A DNA stretch of 64,000 bases from Drosophila persimilis (lineage: Eukaryota > Arthropoda > Insecta > Diptera > Drosophilidae), in NCBI RefSeq assembly GCF_003286085.1, contig NW_020825362.1:124001-188000 (forward strand). The letters are read 5' to 3'. Shown piece by piece: positions 45,877 through 56,175 of the stretch. Below the pieces are notes generated by a model that was not told the origin of the DNA, made no database searches, and worked only from the letters and a program-made list of their open reading frames with translations. Position 1 is the stretch's first letter. Each line of letters starts with the position of its first letter. Position numbers and translations under genes: made by a program.

Positions 45877-48230
45877 TACGCTAGTTTTCTATTAATTTGG
45901 TTTGCGTATGATAACTTTTCACTTTTGGGGTGACTATGGGGTTTTTCGGGCTATCAATTAAAGCACTTGATTGATTTTCCTTAATTCATAATTTTGTAAT
46001 ATTTGGTATTTAAATACTTTAAACTTTAAAAAAAAAATCACTTTGCATTTGTATCAATTTTCTATTGATTTTCTGTACACTCTTTTATTTTTTGCTTGTG
46101 CAAAGAACTTTGGGATTTCGTTGGGGAGATCCGTTCTCTCCTGACCGTCTTGACGCGTTCGCTGTTCAAAATCAAATGAAATGCAAGCGGAAGAAGCCGT
46201 GCATGGGGAATCCCAGGCCTGGCCAGGGCAGGGCAGGCAGGCAGGCAGGCAGGCGGCTGTGTGCTCCGTTCCATTGCCGTTCGGTTCGGGTTCGGGTTCG
46301 AGTTCGGGGCTGCAGAGCGCTGACTGGTTGTTGAGCAGGCCAATTTAGGGGTGGATTGCCTGTGCCGTTATCCTCGGCGTAAGAGGGCGTAACCTCCGGG
46401 CAGCCATTTTGTCGTTTGCCAAACTGTTTCTCTGCGTGTGTGTGTTATCTAACGGCGAAAAACATTGAATTTCATTAAGAAACAAACATCATGACCTCAT
46501 TAGAATCGTGTTTACGGGTAGGGGGGTGTAGATACGTATGTATGTATGTACATGGCATATGGTATAGGGTATCTAATGAATGCCCGTGTGCAGTTTCTTG
46601 GAATTTACATCAAATTTCTATGACATTGCTTAATTTTTGCACCGAGTTTCTGGCTGTGTTTTGCCGTATTTTTTGCATATAAAATGCAAGATATATCCAC
46701 GAGTGGAGTATATAAAGTCGAGTCTCGGTCTCTGTCTCTGTCTCCGTCTCTGTCTCGGTCCCAGACCCAGACTCAATGCAATTTGATTCCCAGGCGGAGG
46801 CTGGGATTGGGAAAAGAATGCTCGCTACTTGCTGCTTGCTGCTCGATGCTCGATGAGGCTCTGCCTCTGCCTTTGGCTGCTCATCTAATGGGATCAAATT
46901 TCAATTACAAAATTCCTCCTCTCCTCCACTGCTGCATGCAACACGAAATGGTGCGATAAAGTAAAATGAAATAAAACTGACATGGACACAAAGGTGACAA
47001 TCCATCCACAAAAAGGCTAAACAATTGCGCTGCCGTTGCCGTTGCCGTTGCCGTTGCCCCCAGGAACACAAAACACAGAGACACACAGACGCACAAAGCC
47101 ATACAGAAACAGGAGCACTTTTCCAGTTGTTGCTGTTGAAGGGAATTCATTAGGCATCAAATTAGGAGGGTTGACAATTTCGTCACACTCGACGCAACGC
47201 AGTCCCAGGTCTCAGGTCTCAGGTCTCAGGTCCCTGGTCCCAGAGCACAGATTTGTCACAGGCAGGCCGGGGGGGAGAAGGGGATGCTCTGAGCCCTGGC
47301 CTTTTCACATTTTTCACATTGCGTGATCATCGATTCGCCGGACGGGGGAGAGGGGGGACAGAGATTACTGCAGGTGTCGATACCGATTACAGATTACTAA
47401 TTTCGATATTTGAGCTTTTGTTGCTGCCTGGCAACACCCCCCTGCGATGGGGTGGGCGAGGTGTGCCCTCTAATTGACCGCAGGAAAAGGATTGTGAATT
47501 GTAATCGCATCCCGGCTAATTCCATTATTAAAATCACGTGTCAGGACTTACGGGCCGTCGCGACGGCAGAGCTGTCGGCCGGAATCCACCCAAAGCTTTT
47601 TGCATTACAATTATTATTTGCGCTTTGTTTCGTTCTGGACTCCCTTTGGGCTCTGGGCTTTGGCCTGAATGGAAATGCGTCTTTCGGTTCGTTCCCACAC
47701 TATCGTGTTTGGCTGAGCCAAGCAGATTTTTTCCTTCGAGTGTGTTTGGTGTCTGCTTCCCAAATACTGCAAGCGCATGCATGCAAATTGTCTCGCAACA
47801 AATAAATGGACTTGAAACAATTTAAATGCACTCCGAAATCGCGGACAAAGATAAGAGAATAGTCGTGGATACGATAAGATTCACATGGAACGAAGAACTG
47901 CGCATACACTGGCATGGCTGTTCTATCCATCGATACACAAGGTCGTCGAAAAGGTATATAAAAGGATTTTCATTAATTTCATAAATTAAGCCCGGGTCCC
48001 ACGCAGACGCGCAGCTTTCCTCCTGCCCAGCCGACCGAGGGGCGCTGCCGCATGTACATGAATATTCGAGGAAAATTCGAAATAAACCAAGCATGCATTA
48101 AAAATTACATCGAAATATTCGATGATTTGAATTTGATACTGATTCATTCATTCCCAAAACGAAATTATAGAAAGTAGGATAAATATTTGTGAAAGAAAAT
48201 CTAGAAAATTTTCAAAATTACTTACGAACA
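45877..48230. other. Six4 upstream region, no gene recognised
   Basis: Microsatellite-rich: GGCA repeats at 46232-46254, GGTTCG near 46280-46305, TCTC/GTCTCT near 46719-46760, (GTTGCC)n at 47031-47057 and AGGTCTC near 47207-47235. Probably Six4 regulatory DNA. No coding exon recognised. Confidence 0.55.
48020..48100 (+). repeat. Left copy of an imperfect direct repeat flanking the orphan gene
   Basis: Contains GACCGAGGGGCGCTGCCGCATG followed about 35 bp later by AAGCATGCATT, the same two blocks in the same order as the segment at 48970-49085. Confidence 0.6.
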
Positions 48231-48677
48231 ATGGCAATAGAACGCAAAGTCCCCAGGAGTAAGCCCCGCAGCTCTGTTGCCGCACGCCGTGTCAAAAAAC
48301 CCAACCCAGTACGTCTTCGCAGTCTGGGGGATCTGAAGGAGTCGGAAATGATTAAAGTGACATCCGCTCTGAATGCAGCAGTCAATCTGGCATCGGCGGA
48401 GGATAATTTGAAGAAGAACTCGGATTCGCCATTCTGCCTGCCCGACGAGGCAGAAATGTTGCGGAGAAAACAGAAGATGCGCCGTCGAGTGGCCACCGCC
48501 ATGAAGCTGCTGGCGCTCGTGGAGCGCGGCTACGTGGACAGCGGCTTCGAGCACACAGCACCTGTTACTCTCTCAGAGGTTCCGGTCCGACGTCGTAGTC
48601 GTAGTGCTACCACTGCCACCATCGATGCTGCCAGCAACTGTCGCATCTGCGGTCGTCCCATGCCTGAACAATGGTAG
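48231..48677 (+). CDS. Small orphan protein, basic with C-terminal CxxC
   Basis: Single-exon gene of 148 residues from ATG 48231 to TAG 48675-48677; the frame is open upstream to 48189 but without another ATG. The N-terminus is strongly basic (PRSKPRSSVAARRVKKPNPVR), the middle is helical (KVTSALNAAVNLASAEDNL; RRRVATAMKLLALVERGY), and the end has CRICGRPMPEQW, a single CxxC. Composition and the balance of synonymous third positions look coding, unlike nearby repeat-driven frames. I do not recognise a family. It lies alone in a gene-poor stretch between Six4 and the membrane protein gene, and is flanked by two related segments (about 48020-48100 and 48970-49080). It could be a lineage-restricted, perhaps testis-biased gene, but this is a guess. 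Confidence 0.6.
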   Translation: MAIERKVPRSKPRSSVAARRVKKPNPVRLRSLGDLKESEMIKVTSALNAAVNLASAEDNLKKNSDSPFCLPDEAEMLRRKQKMRRRVATAMKLLALVERGYVDSGFEHTAPVTLSEVPVRRRSRSATTATIDAASNCRICGRPMPEQW

Positions 48678-48969
48678 AGGAACTGTCGCCGTACAAACCT
48701 CCAGAAATTGTTTGCTATGGTATGTACATACAGGTTTATAAGTGTCCATTGTAGCAATTGTACAGCTAACAGCCATAATTTCCTTGGTTTTCAGGTGGCC
48801 ATCAAGCTTTGCATACTTGTAGTTGTTCCGAATAGAAGTGAAATACATATGCTAAAGTTCAATTATAATTATTCGTGTGTACTTACCTGTAGAAACTCAT
48901 AGATCCGCCACCCTACAAACAGGCAATAAACGGCAATGACTGCACCATCAAGTGGCCCATGCCAGGCAG

Positions 48970-49085
48970 AAAGGCAGGAGACCGACGGGCGCTGCCGCAT
49001 GGCGAGTGACGCGAACCAAACTGAAATATAGAAATATATAGAAGCTAACCTAACTGAAAGAGCTAAGCATGCATTCTAAATTGGA
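48970..49085 (+). repeat. Right copy of an imperfect direct repeat flanking the orphan gene
   Basis: Contains ACCGACGGGCGCTGCCGCATG and, further right, AAGCATGCATT, shared with the segment at 48020-48100. Confidence 0.6.
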
Positions 49086-49096
49086 AATACTAATGC

Positions 49097-49248
49097 TTAC
49101 TACGAGAAAGGTATGCTAGCTATTTTAAAAGAGGAAAGAATTAGTAGTTGATATTATATACATCATAAGACCTTACTACGAGTAAGGTATGCTAGATATT
49201 TTAGAAGAGGAAGGAATTAGTAGTTGATATTATATAGAGCCTAAGACC
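49097..49248 (+). repeat. 76-bp tandem duplication
   Basis: Two adjacent units, 49097-49172 and 49173-49248, each starting TTACTACGAG and ending near TAAGACC. They differ at only about ten positions. No open frame runs through both. Confidence 0.9.
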
Positions 49249-52064
49249 CTAAGCCGTTCATGCAGAGATTAATTCGAGCTACAAAGCGGAAGGCATAAAG
49301 GTATATACATATGTAGTTTCTAGTGGATCTAATAGGAATCGTGAGGTAAGGGCCATCTCAACGTGTTGCCCTTGATCAAGTTGTGCATAGAAATCACACC
49401 AAAAATTTTTCTGCGATTAACTAAGGATGGGAAGTTTTATTAAGAGAAGAGATGTATATTTAGTCAAGAGGAAAATATCACACTTTCATTGCAGTTGCCG
49501 CCAAGCAAAGCAGGAAGTAAGAAGTTTTTTTGGACTGATTCTAGACGGTCCTGGTGTACCAGAAACCAGAGAAGTATTATACAACTTTAATATCAAAATA
49601 AGACAGAACTTTAAAGCTATTTTGCTTGCACGAAATCGTGATTATACTATTTAATTTGTGTCTACATAAATTCCTTATTTTGATTTACTTCCTTGCATTG
49701 AAAATGAGGCATCCTTTCCTGCCACTTCATTCTGGCAGTACTTATCTTAATCCATACATCCTTTGGCTACTTCCATGCTCAATACCTAATGTTCGTCTCT
49801 TATTTCAGGACAGTTCCAACTTATTGCATCACTCAGCATTCCATTGTATGCAATGACCCAATCGCAAGTACCTGGAAGTCTCGAAACACTTGGGCTATAA
49901 TCTTCAACTATTACTCAATTTCCCATGCGAAAATCCCTAAAGTTCCTCTCAAATTTGTATATTTACTCATAACTTCTTGCATAACCATTTGCGGCTGGCC
50001 AACCCATCGTTTTCCCATTGTGTTCTACTATTGTGCCCATAGACATAGACGACTGGCCACAAATTGCTTAACTTCTCGCAAAGATCCAGACAGACAGACA
50101 GAACAGAAGAGAAGAGAACCCACTGATATTTAGCAAACGTCATGGTATTAGGATTGTTGCGAAGAACCTGCCCGGTTAATCCTACAATTCCAGTTCACAG
50201 ACCAGACAGCCAGAGAATAGAATGGAAAATAGAGCAGCAGCCCAGAAAACAGCTTAACAGCTGTAATCTTGAAATTCCGAACAAAACGTTTTGTAAAGTG
50301 TCCCGGGATGTTGTCACCTTGTCGTCACGTTGTTCCTTTCCCAGTCCCCGGCCCCGACCCCGAGCCCGACCCCGACCACGTCCCCGTCTGCTCCCATTCA
50401 TGAATACAGTCTGCACGGATGCCCTTATCCGTCTGTCGATCACACAATAATGGGTAAACCGAGGTATAATACGCGAGTCTGTACTGGTGACTGGTAGGCG
50501 GGTAGGCGGGTAGGCGGGTCGTCGGAGCCCTCAGACCCTAGAGGTTTCTATATTGCGTCTGAAGAGGGTAAATGATTTTCGCACCTTGTGTTTCGATTGT
50601 TGGATTGGACATTGGTTGTGGGCATTACTGAAAAACGATATTATGTATTTATAGAGTTATTGTGACACTCCAATTAATAATCATCGGTTTGCACTGATCA
50701 GCCACGAAGAAAATAAGACAAATCAATCAATGCTGCAGGAGGCTCATTAATTTCAAACATATGTCGAGATACAAACAAATTTCCACAGCTAATTGGGGGC
50801 AGAGGTAGAGGCAGAGTGCCCCGTTTCGTTTCCCCCATTCGGAAAACCAAAAGGGGTGCCATGGGCTGGGATGGGATGGCATGGGATCGTATCGGATCGG
50901 GTGGGGGTGCATGTGCATGTGTAAGATGATCCTTTGACGGCAACTAGCCACCTCATTATTCTCATTAATGAAAACTTCGTGCCGTGCGGGTCTCTTCTTT
51001 CCGCAAAGCAACTATAAATCAAATAAACACACAGTCTTTTCTTAGGTTTTCCTCCTCCAGCTACATATTTGCGCCTTATACCTGAGCTTTTCCATTCCAT
51101 TGATACCGTTGATTCCATTTCTGATATTTCTTTTCCAGATTTGAATATGATAATTTGTTGGTTTGCTTACTTCCTGAATAAGATTCCGATTCCGTGGAAA
51201 AGTGAAACTTAACTGGAAAAAGGTAACCGAACGCCTTGATAGCCATCGTTTTTGTAGATCAGTTATATTGATTCTATTTTGAGTGCAGACAAGGCAAAAT
51301 TCTTTGGAAAATGGCACAGTGAAAATGGGAAATGGGTGTATGGGTGAATGGGCGAATGGAAAGGGATAATCAAGAGATAGAATCATTCATATTTCGGGTA
51401 CACAGATGCTACTTTGAAATGCCATAGATCCATGGCCTGCAGATCCCTAACTGGTTCTGGTTGAAGCCTGCCTTTGATTGACCACCGAATAGAGTTTTAA
51501 AATCATAAACCCAAATAAAACTCTCGTGGGACACAATTAGTATACGTTTTTTTTATGATTTTATTTTAGACATATGCTTCCCCCCGTCGTCCTGGTGGAC
51601 CGACCACAAAATGAGCAAATAAATCATAAATGTTTCATTCGCCGTAATTGAGCCTCGCCTCGCCTCGTCTCCGCACAAACACCCTTAAGTCCCACAATGG
51701 ACCGCCGCGGAGGGGGGTGAGGGAGAGGGTGAGGCGGTGCTGGCTGTCGCTATGGCCACAGCTACGGTGCTGTGGAACAAGAAAACAAGAAAAACAATGT
51801 AATCCGATCCACGTTCGGAATGTGCGTAATTTTGTGTGTAATCCTGTAGAGGGAGATGGGAAGGGCGGGAATGAGAAGGATATGTACATGTACCCCAAAG
51901 TCCTTTACGGGGGTTGGTTGCTGCGCCAGGCCAGGCTCCGCCCACCTACCCCTGAAACGTCTGGCAATGAAACACACACGCACAGGGAATGAAACGAAAA
52001 ACGGAACACAATTTAATGGAATTTAAAATACAATTTAACATAAGAACATGGAAACGTGGAAAAA
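49249..52064. other. Intergenic DNA, no gene recognised
   Basis: Contains short frames only. C/G-rich CCCCGACC-type repeats lie at about 50347-50390, GGTAGGCGG repeats near 50493-50520 and GGGATGG-type repeats near 50865-50905. The right end is the probable 3' UTR of the membrane protein gene at 52065. Confidence 0.5.
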
Positions 52065-53105
52065 TCAAACATCTTTGGATAATCGTCGGGCAAGGCGGTT
52101 GTTGACATCGATCAGTCGAATGCTCCCGCATACAGTGGCCAGTGGCTTCAGGAAATGTCCGAGGCCGTCACCCAAAGGCTCCGTAATGTCACGCATGGAG
52201 CAGAGGATGTTGTACACAAAGATCAAAGGCGGCTGCAGGAAACCATTGAAGAGCGTGGTCAGCACGGGCTTCAGCAGGTAGTCGGAGGTCAAGTGCAACA
52301 GGCCCACAATGAGGGTGTTGACCAGGGAGTAGAGAACGAATCGGTAGCCCTGCAGAATGAAGGCCACCACAAAGGCCACGACGATGTGGAGGAGTCCGAA
52401 CAGCTCCGCCCAGAAGTGGGTGGCGTAGGTGGTGGCCCGGTCGGCCAGGACAATGGCATTGATCCTGGGATGGGTGTCCGTGGTGGTCAGGTAATCTGCA
52501 CAGCCGTGCTCGAACGGATAGATACCGATGCAGGTGTGACGCGACTCCTCCTTCTTGTTCCAGTTCGGCTCGGGCAGATCGTCGATAATGCTGTGCGAGT
52601 GCTGCGGCTGACACTTGCACATGTTGTCCAAGGAGTACATCAGGCGGTTGACAAGGCCTGTATTCATGGGATGCGCCTGGGATGCTTTGTTCAACTTTGC
52701 CCTCTGGGGGACTCTGGCACGACCACGAAGGGGAACAAAGACGCGGGGGCGCCTCTTCGAATAGCGCTCGAACTCAATGCGCTCCGGCTTTTCCTTCCCG
52801 GTGCCCAGCAACAATTTCTCTGGTTCGGCCCGCATCTTGTACAAAGCGGACGGGGAGCTGTGGTCCGAAACTGTGGTCTCTGTCAGTTGATCATTTTTGA
52901 ACGCGTTGTATTGGGTCTTGATCTTGACATTTTGGAAAATGTCAGATTCGCTGGACATTTCCATGCGGGGGCGGACCTTCTTGAGTGGAGACTTTATTTT
53001 GGCTGTCACACCCACGTGATGGACTCCAATCAACATGGATTTTGAGTTGGCGCACTCTAAGTCGGTCGATTCGGACATTTTGCTATTCAAGCTGCTGACA
53101 ACCAT
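52065..53105 (-). CDS. Uncharacterised protein with C-terminal hydrophobic region
   Basis: Single-exon gene of 346 residues from ATG 53103-53105; an in-frame ATG nine codons on is a possible alternative. The N-terminal ~220 residues are hydrophilic and basic (for example RYSKRRPRVFVPLRGRARVPQR) with Cys-containing patches CKCQPQHSHS and HTCIGIYPFEHGCADYL. Residues about 232-305 form two or three long hydrophobic segments (GLLHIVVAFVVAFILQGYRF; VLYSLVNTLIVGLLHL; a third with NGFLQPPLIFVYNIL). The tail is amphipathic and ends VNNRLARRLSKDV. Repeated FLQP/FLKP and LLKP elements suggest hairpin or re-entrant helices. I do not recognise the family and assign no function. It is divergent from HAGH with about 1.1 kb between starts. 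Confidence 0.8.
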   Translation of the reverse strand: MVVSSLNSKMSESTDLECANSKSMLIGVHHVGVTAKIKSPLKKVRPRMEMSSESDIFQNVKIKTQYNAFKNDQLTETTVSDHSSPSALYKMRAEPEKLLLGTGKEKPERIEFERYSKRRPRVFVPLRGRARVPQRAKLNKASQAHPMNTGLVNRLMYSLDNMCKCQPQHSHSIIDDLPEPNWNKKEESRHTCIGIYPFEHGCADYLTTTDTHPRINAIVLADRATTYATHFWAELFGLLHIVVAFVVAFILQGYRFVLYSLVNTLIVGLLHLTSDYLLKPVLTTLFNGFLQPPLIFVYNILCSMRDITEPLGDGLGHFLKPLATVCGSIRLIDVNNRLARRLSKDV

Positions 53106-53375
53106 TCAAAACTAACTGACAAATCGATTTCGATATTGTTATCGTCTGGCAGGAATTCAAAAGAGAGGGTGACGACTCTGTCAATATGAAATGATTTTTA
53201 GTTCTGTGCCGGAGAATAGGAGAATTATTTCAAAACAACAATCAACAAATTCGGATCTCGGCTCTAAACTTGATATGTTCAAACTAAAAAATACAGGTAT
53301 GTAACTGCCGAAATTGGCCACTAACAGCAAATAAATACTACCCATCGATAATTATAATCGCGGGAATATCCAATC

Positions 53376-53386
53376 CAGTGTGACCG
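53376..53386 (-). promoter_or_regulatory. Core promoter motif 1 (M1BP site)
   Basis: Reverse complement reads CGGTCACACTG, an exact match to YGGTCACACTR. A motif 6 match (TTTGGTATATTT) follows at about 53406-53417. Together these mark a housekeeping-type promoter between the membrane protein gene and HAGH. Confidence 0.6.
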
Positions 53387-53569
53387 TTTACGGCATTATA
53401 TTCTTTTTGGTATATTTTGAAGTCGAAATGGAGTATCTTTGTGTATATCGGTATTCAATGGTATTTTTACCATTTTATAGCTTATAGAAACTTCACGCAG
53501 GTTTTTTAAATTTTTGCCCTTGTGCTTCCATTGTATTTAATTTCCAGTAGATTTTATTTATATCCTTTC

Positions 53570-54075
53570 AAGCAATTTCACTTTGGCGCGCAGCTTTACT
53601 CTCCAATTCATGGTATAAATACCCGGGTAGGATTTGCTCTCTTTGTCGTTGTGGGATGACCTTTATGCTTTGACCTTCTTTGTTGAACCCTTATTTTATA
53701 CACAATTGATATTATGAAATAAATTAATCAATCGGATACAGTTATGTGTCTGAGAACTGAAACTCTGAAGCTCAGCTCAGCTCTAATATTAAACCGAAAA
53801 TCAAAATCGAGGAATATGCTCTCCGATCATGGACAGAAAACGATTAACCCATTGACCAATGGGTTTCATAATAAACTCCACGAAAATTATTAATCTTGAA
53901 GAATAGTAGCGCAGTTCAGGTGAAGAATATCGTCGTCTTTTGGTTAAGTAACGAAAAAGGATAGGATGGACCTACAAGAGTAATTATTATCAATTCCGCG
54001 GTTTAACTAAAGTTTTTCACCTGTTTCAATTGAGGGGGTTAAGTGGGTTAAGTGGATAAATCCGCGGTCACATTG
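53570..54075 (+). repeat. Left copy of a ~500-bp diverged direct duplication
   Basis: Collinear with 63235-63765. Shared blocks in order: GGCGC-CAGCT-TACT, ATGACCTTT, TTAT-CAATCAATCGGATA, GATCAAAATCGAGGAATATG (last T/C varies), GATCATGGA, GATTAACCCATTG, GCGCA-TTCAGGTGAA, AGGATGG-like, then GGTCACA-TG at the right end. It lies directly upstream of HAGH exon 1. Confidence 0.75.
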
Positions 54076-54203
54076 TGAAACTTATATATTTAACATACCG
54101 GAACTTTTCCAGAAAAAATTCACATAGTAAATACCATTAAGGGGTGCCTTTTATTTATTAATCTCACCAAGCATTAGCCTTAGCTAAATTTAGAACCGTT
54201 TAA

Positions 54204-55398
54204 ATGTTTTCATCGGCTTGGCGCAGCGTGGCTACCAATATAGAAACCCAATTGACTGCCGCCTATTTCCGAGGTTCGTCCAACAAATTGCGATTGCAAC
54301 TCCGGATTGCGATTCCATCTGGTGCTGGATCAATACGAAGACGATTTCTGGCTGTTCCTCCCGTCTGTCAAAGTCCCGTCAACCGTAATCTATACATACT
54401 CGTACATTTAATGTTTAATCTAATCTCTGGGCCCTAAGCTTTTTTGCCATAGTCACTGTGTTTAGTTTTTGTTTTGTTTGCTTGTTGCACCTCTGTTTCC
54501 TCTATCCCCGCCATGCCATGTGCTATAACCCATTCTCCGTCTTGTTTCAGTTCAGAAACTGCGTAAAGTTGGTCTTAGAGGCATGCATAGCACATTGGAG
54601 GACGTCAAGCTGGAGAGCATGCAGGTGAAAATCCTGCCGGCTCTGCAGGACAATTACATGTACTTGATTGTGGACAATAAGACGCGCGAGGCAGCTGTGG
54701 TGGATCCTGTGGACCCCGAACTGGTCATCAAGACCGTCCAAGAGGCGAATGTGACTCTCAGTAAGGTGCTGACCACCCATCATCACTGGGACCATGCCGG
54801 TGGCAATGAGAAGCTCGTCAAGTTGTGGGAGAAGGAGTTGGAGGTTTATGGCGGAGACGATAGAATCGGCGCACTGAACAAAATGGTTCGCCAAGATGAC
54901 AGCTTTACCATTGGCAGTTTGAACGTACGCTGCCTCTCCACTCCATGTCACACTACCGGCCACATTTGCTATCATGTGACCGCTGGCGATGGAAAAGGCG
55001 AGGGAGCTGTGTTCACTGGCGACACTCTATTCCAGGGCGGATGTGGCCGCTTCTTCGAGGGAACCCCCGAGGAGATGTACGACGCCCTGTGCACTAAGCT
55101 ATCGGCTCTGCCGGACACCACCAAGGTCTTTTGTGGCCATGAATACACATTGCAGAACATGAGCTTTGCCCGCCACGTGGAGCCCGATAATGAGAGTATA
55201 CAGCAACGCATAGAGTGGGCTAAGCTTCGACGTGCGTCTCAGGATCCCACAGTCCCCTCCACCATAGGCGAGGAGAAGATCTGGAATCCGTTTATGCGTG
55301 TCCACGAAGCATCTGTCCAGAAGCATGCCGGAGGAGCAACCGATCCCATCGTAACCATGGGAAAGTTGCGCAAGGAGAAAGATAACTTCAAAGCCTAA
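54204..55398 (+). CDS. HAGH: Hydroxyacylglutathione hydrolase (glyoxalase II)
   Basis: Hydrolyses S-lactoylglutathione to lactate and glutathione, the second step of methylglyoxal detoxification. Two exons: 54204-54384 and 54551-55398; total 1,029 nt, 342 residues. The metallo-beta-lactamase zinc motif THHHWDH is at residues 136-142 of the long form (65-71 from the internal ATG at 54583). Further ligands are visible in PCHTTGH, FTGDTLF and CGHEYT. Exon 1 encodes a basic, Ser/Ala-rich presequence ([17 protein letters not shown]), which suggests a mitochondrial form, while starting at 54583 gives a 271-residue cytosolic form, as known for mammalian HAGH. AATAAA at 55438-55443. Confidence 0.93.
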
Positions 55399-56175
55399 TT
55401 GATAAATTTGAAATGTGATTATTGGATTTTTTTTTTGAATAAAATGGTACTGCACAATATACATTTTTCCGGGAGCACGCACCTGCAAGATACAGCTGAT
55501 GCTAGGCAGAGCAGAGCATGCTGAGGAGCAGCGGGTGTTACGTTTAAACTGAATCTTATGTATTTTTAATACACTTATCTTCTAGCTATTGTGCTATACG
55601 TGTACATTATTGCAAGTATGAGATGAGAAGCAGTCTTCGGAGAGAGCGAAAGAGAGCATCCGTCTCGCGCCTGTTGCATGTGAAAGGAGGCACTAGCTTT
55701 CGCCATTGGAATACAGAGGATACAGAGAATACAAACTGGAAAAGCCACTATACACCTAAATGGGAAAAAAGTGGACAAGATGTCGGCCAGCGTTCTAATT
55801 GGGACTCAGCGGAATGAGTCAAAGGCGAGCAGCGTAGATCTACCAGAAAAGTTCGACGAACAGCAGACTGGCAGTGGTACTCGTCTCCACAGGCACAGGC
55901 CTTTTTTATGTTTATATCTAAAAATCTATATATATGCATATCAGTTATAATAAATCAAAGCGGTATCCAAAAAAGCCAATAAACGTAATAGTTTATTTAA
56001 TTTGAATTCCATTTTGAATAAACCGGGATCATCGCAAACACACAGCTGTTCCCTGTGAAATCGATACACATATCGATTTGCAAATGTCATTTTGACATCC
56101 AATTCGCATTCAAACAAAAATGGCGGTAGTCATGTCCCAATGAGATTTAAAAATTGCATTGCTTTTGCCACAGAA
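55399..56175. other. HAGH 3' UTR and Spc105R upstream region
   Basis: AATAAA at 55438-55443 ends HAGH. ATATCGATT near 56071-56079, and TCGATACACATATCGATTTG around it, is DRE-like and lies about 100 bp before the Spc105R start codon. No coding exon recognised between. Confidence 0.55.

Noticed and set aside
49427..49654. 75-codon open frame MGSFIKRRDVYLVKRK
   Set aside because: Reasonable amino-acid mix but short, alone, and without any conserved motif. Not enough to call a gene; could be revisited with RNA-seq.
52155..53045. 296-codon plus-strand open frame
   Set aside because: Antisense shadow of the uncharacterised membrane protein gene; rich in Gly, Val and Gln with no domain.
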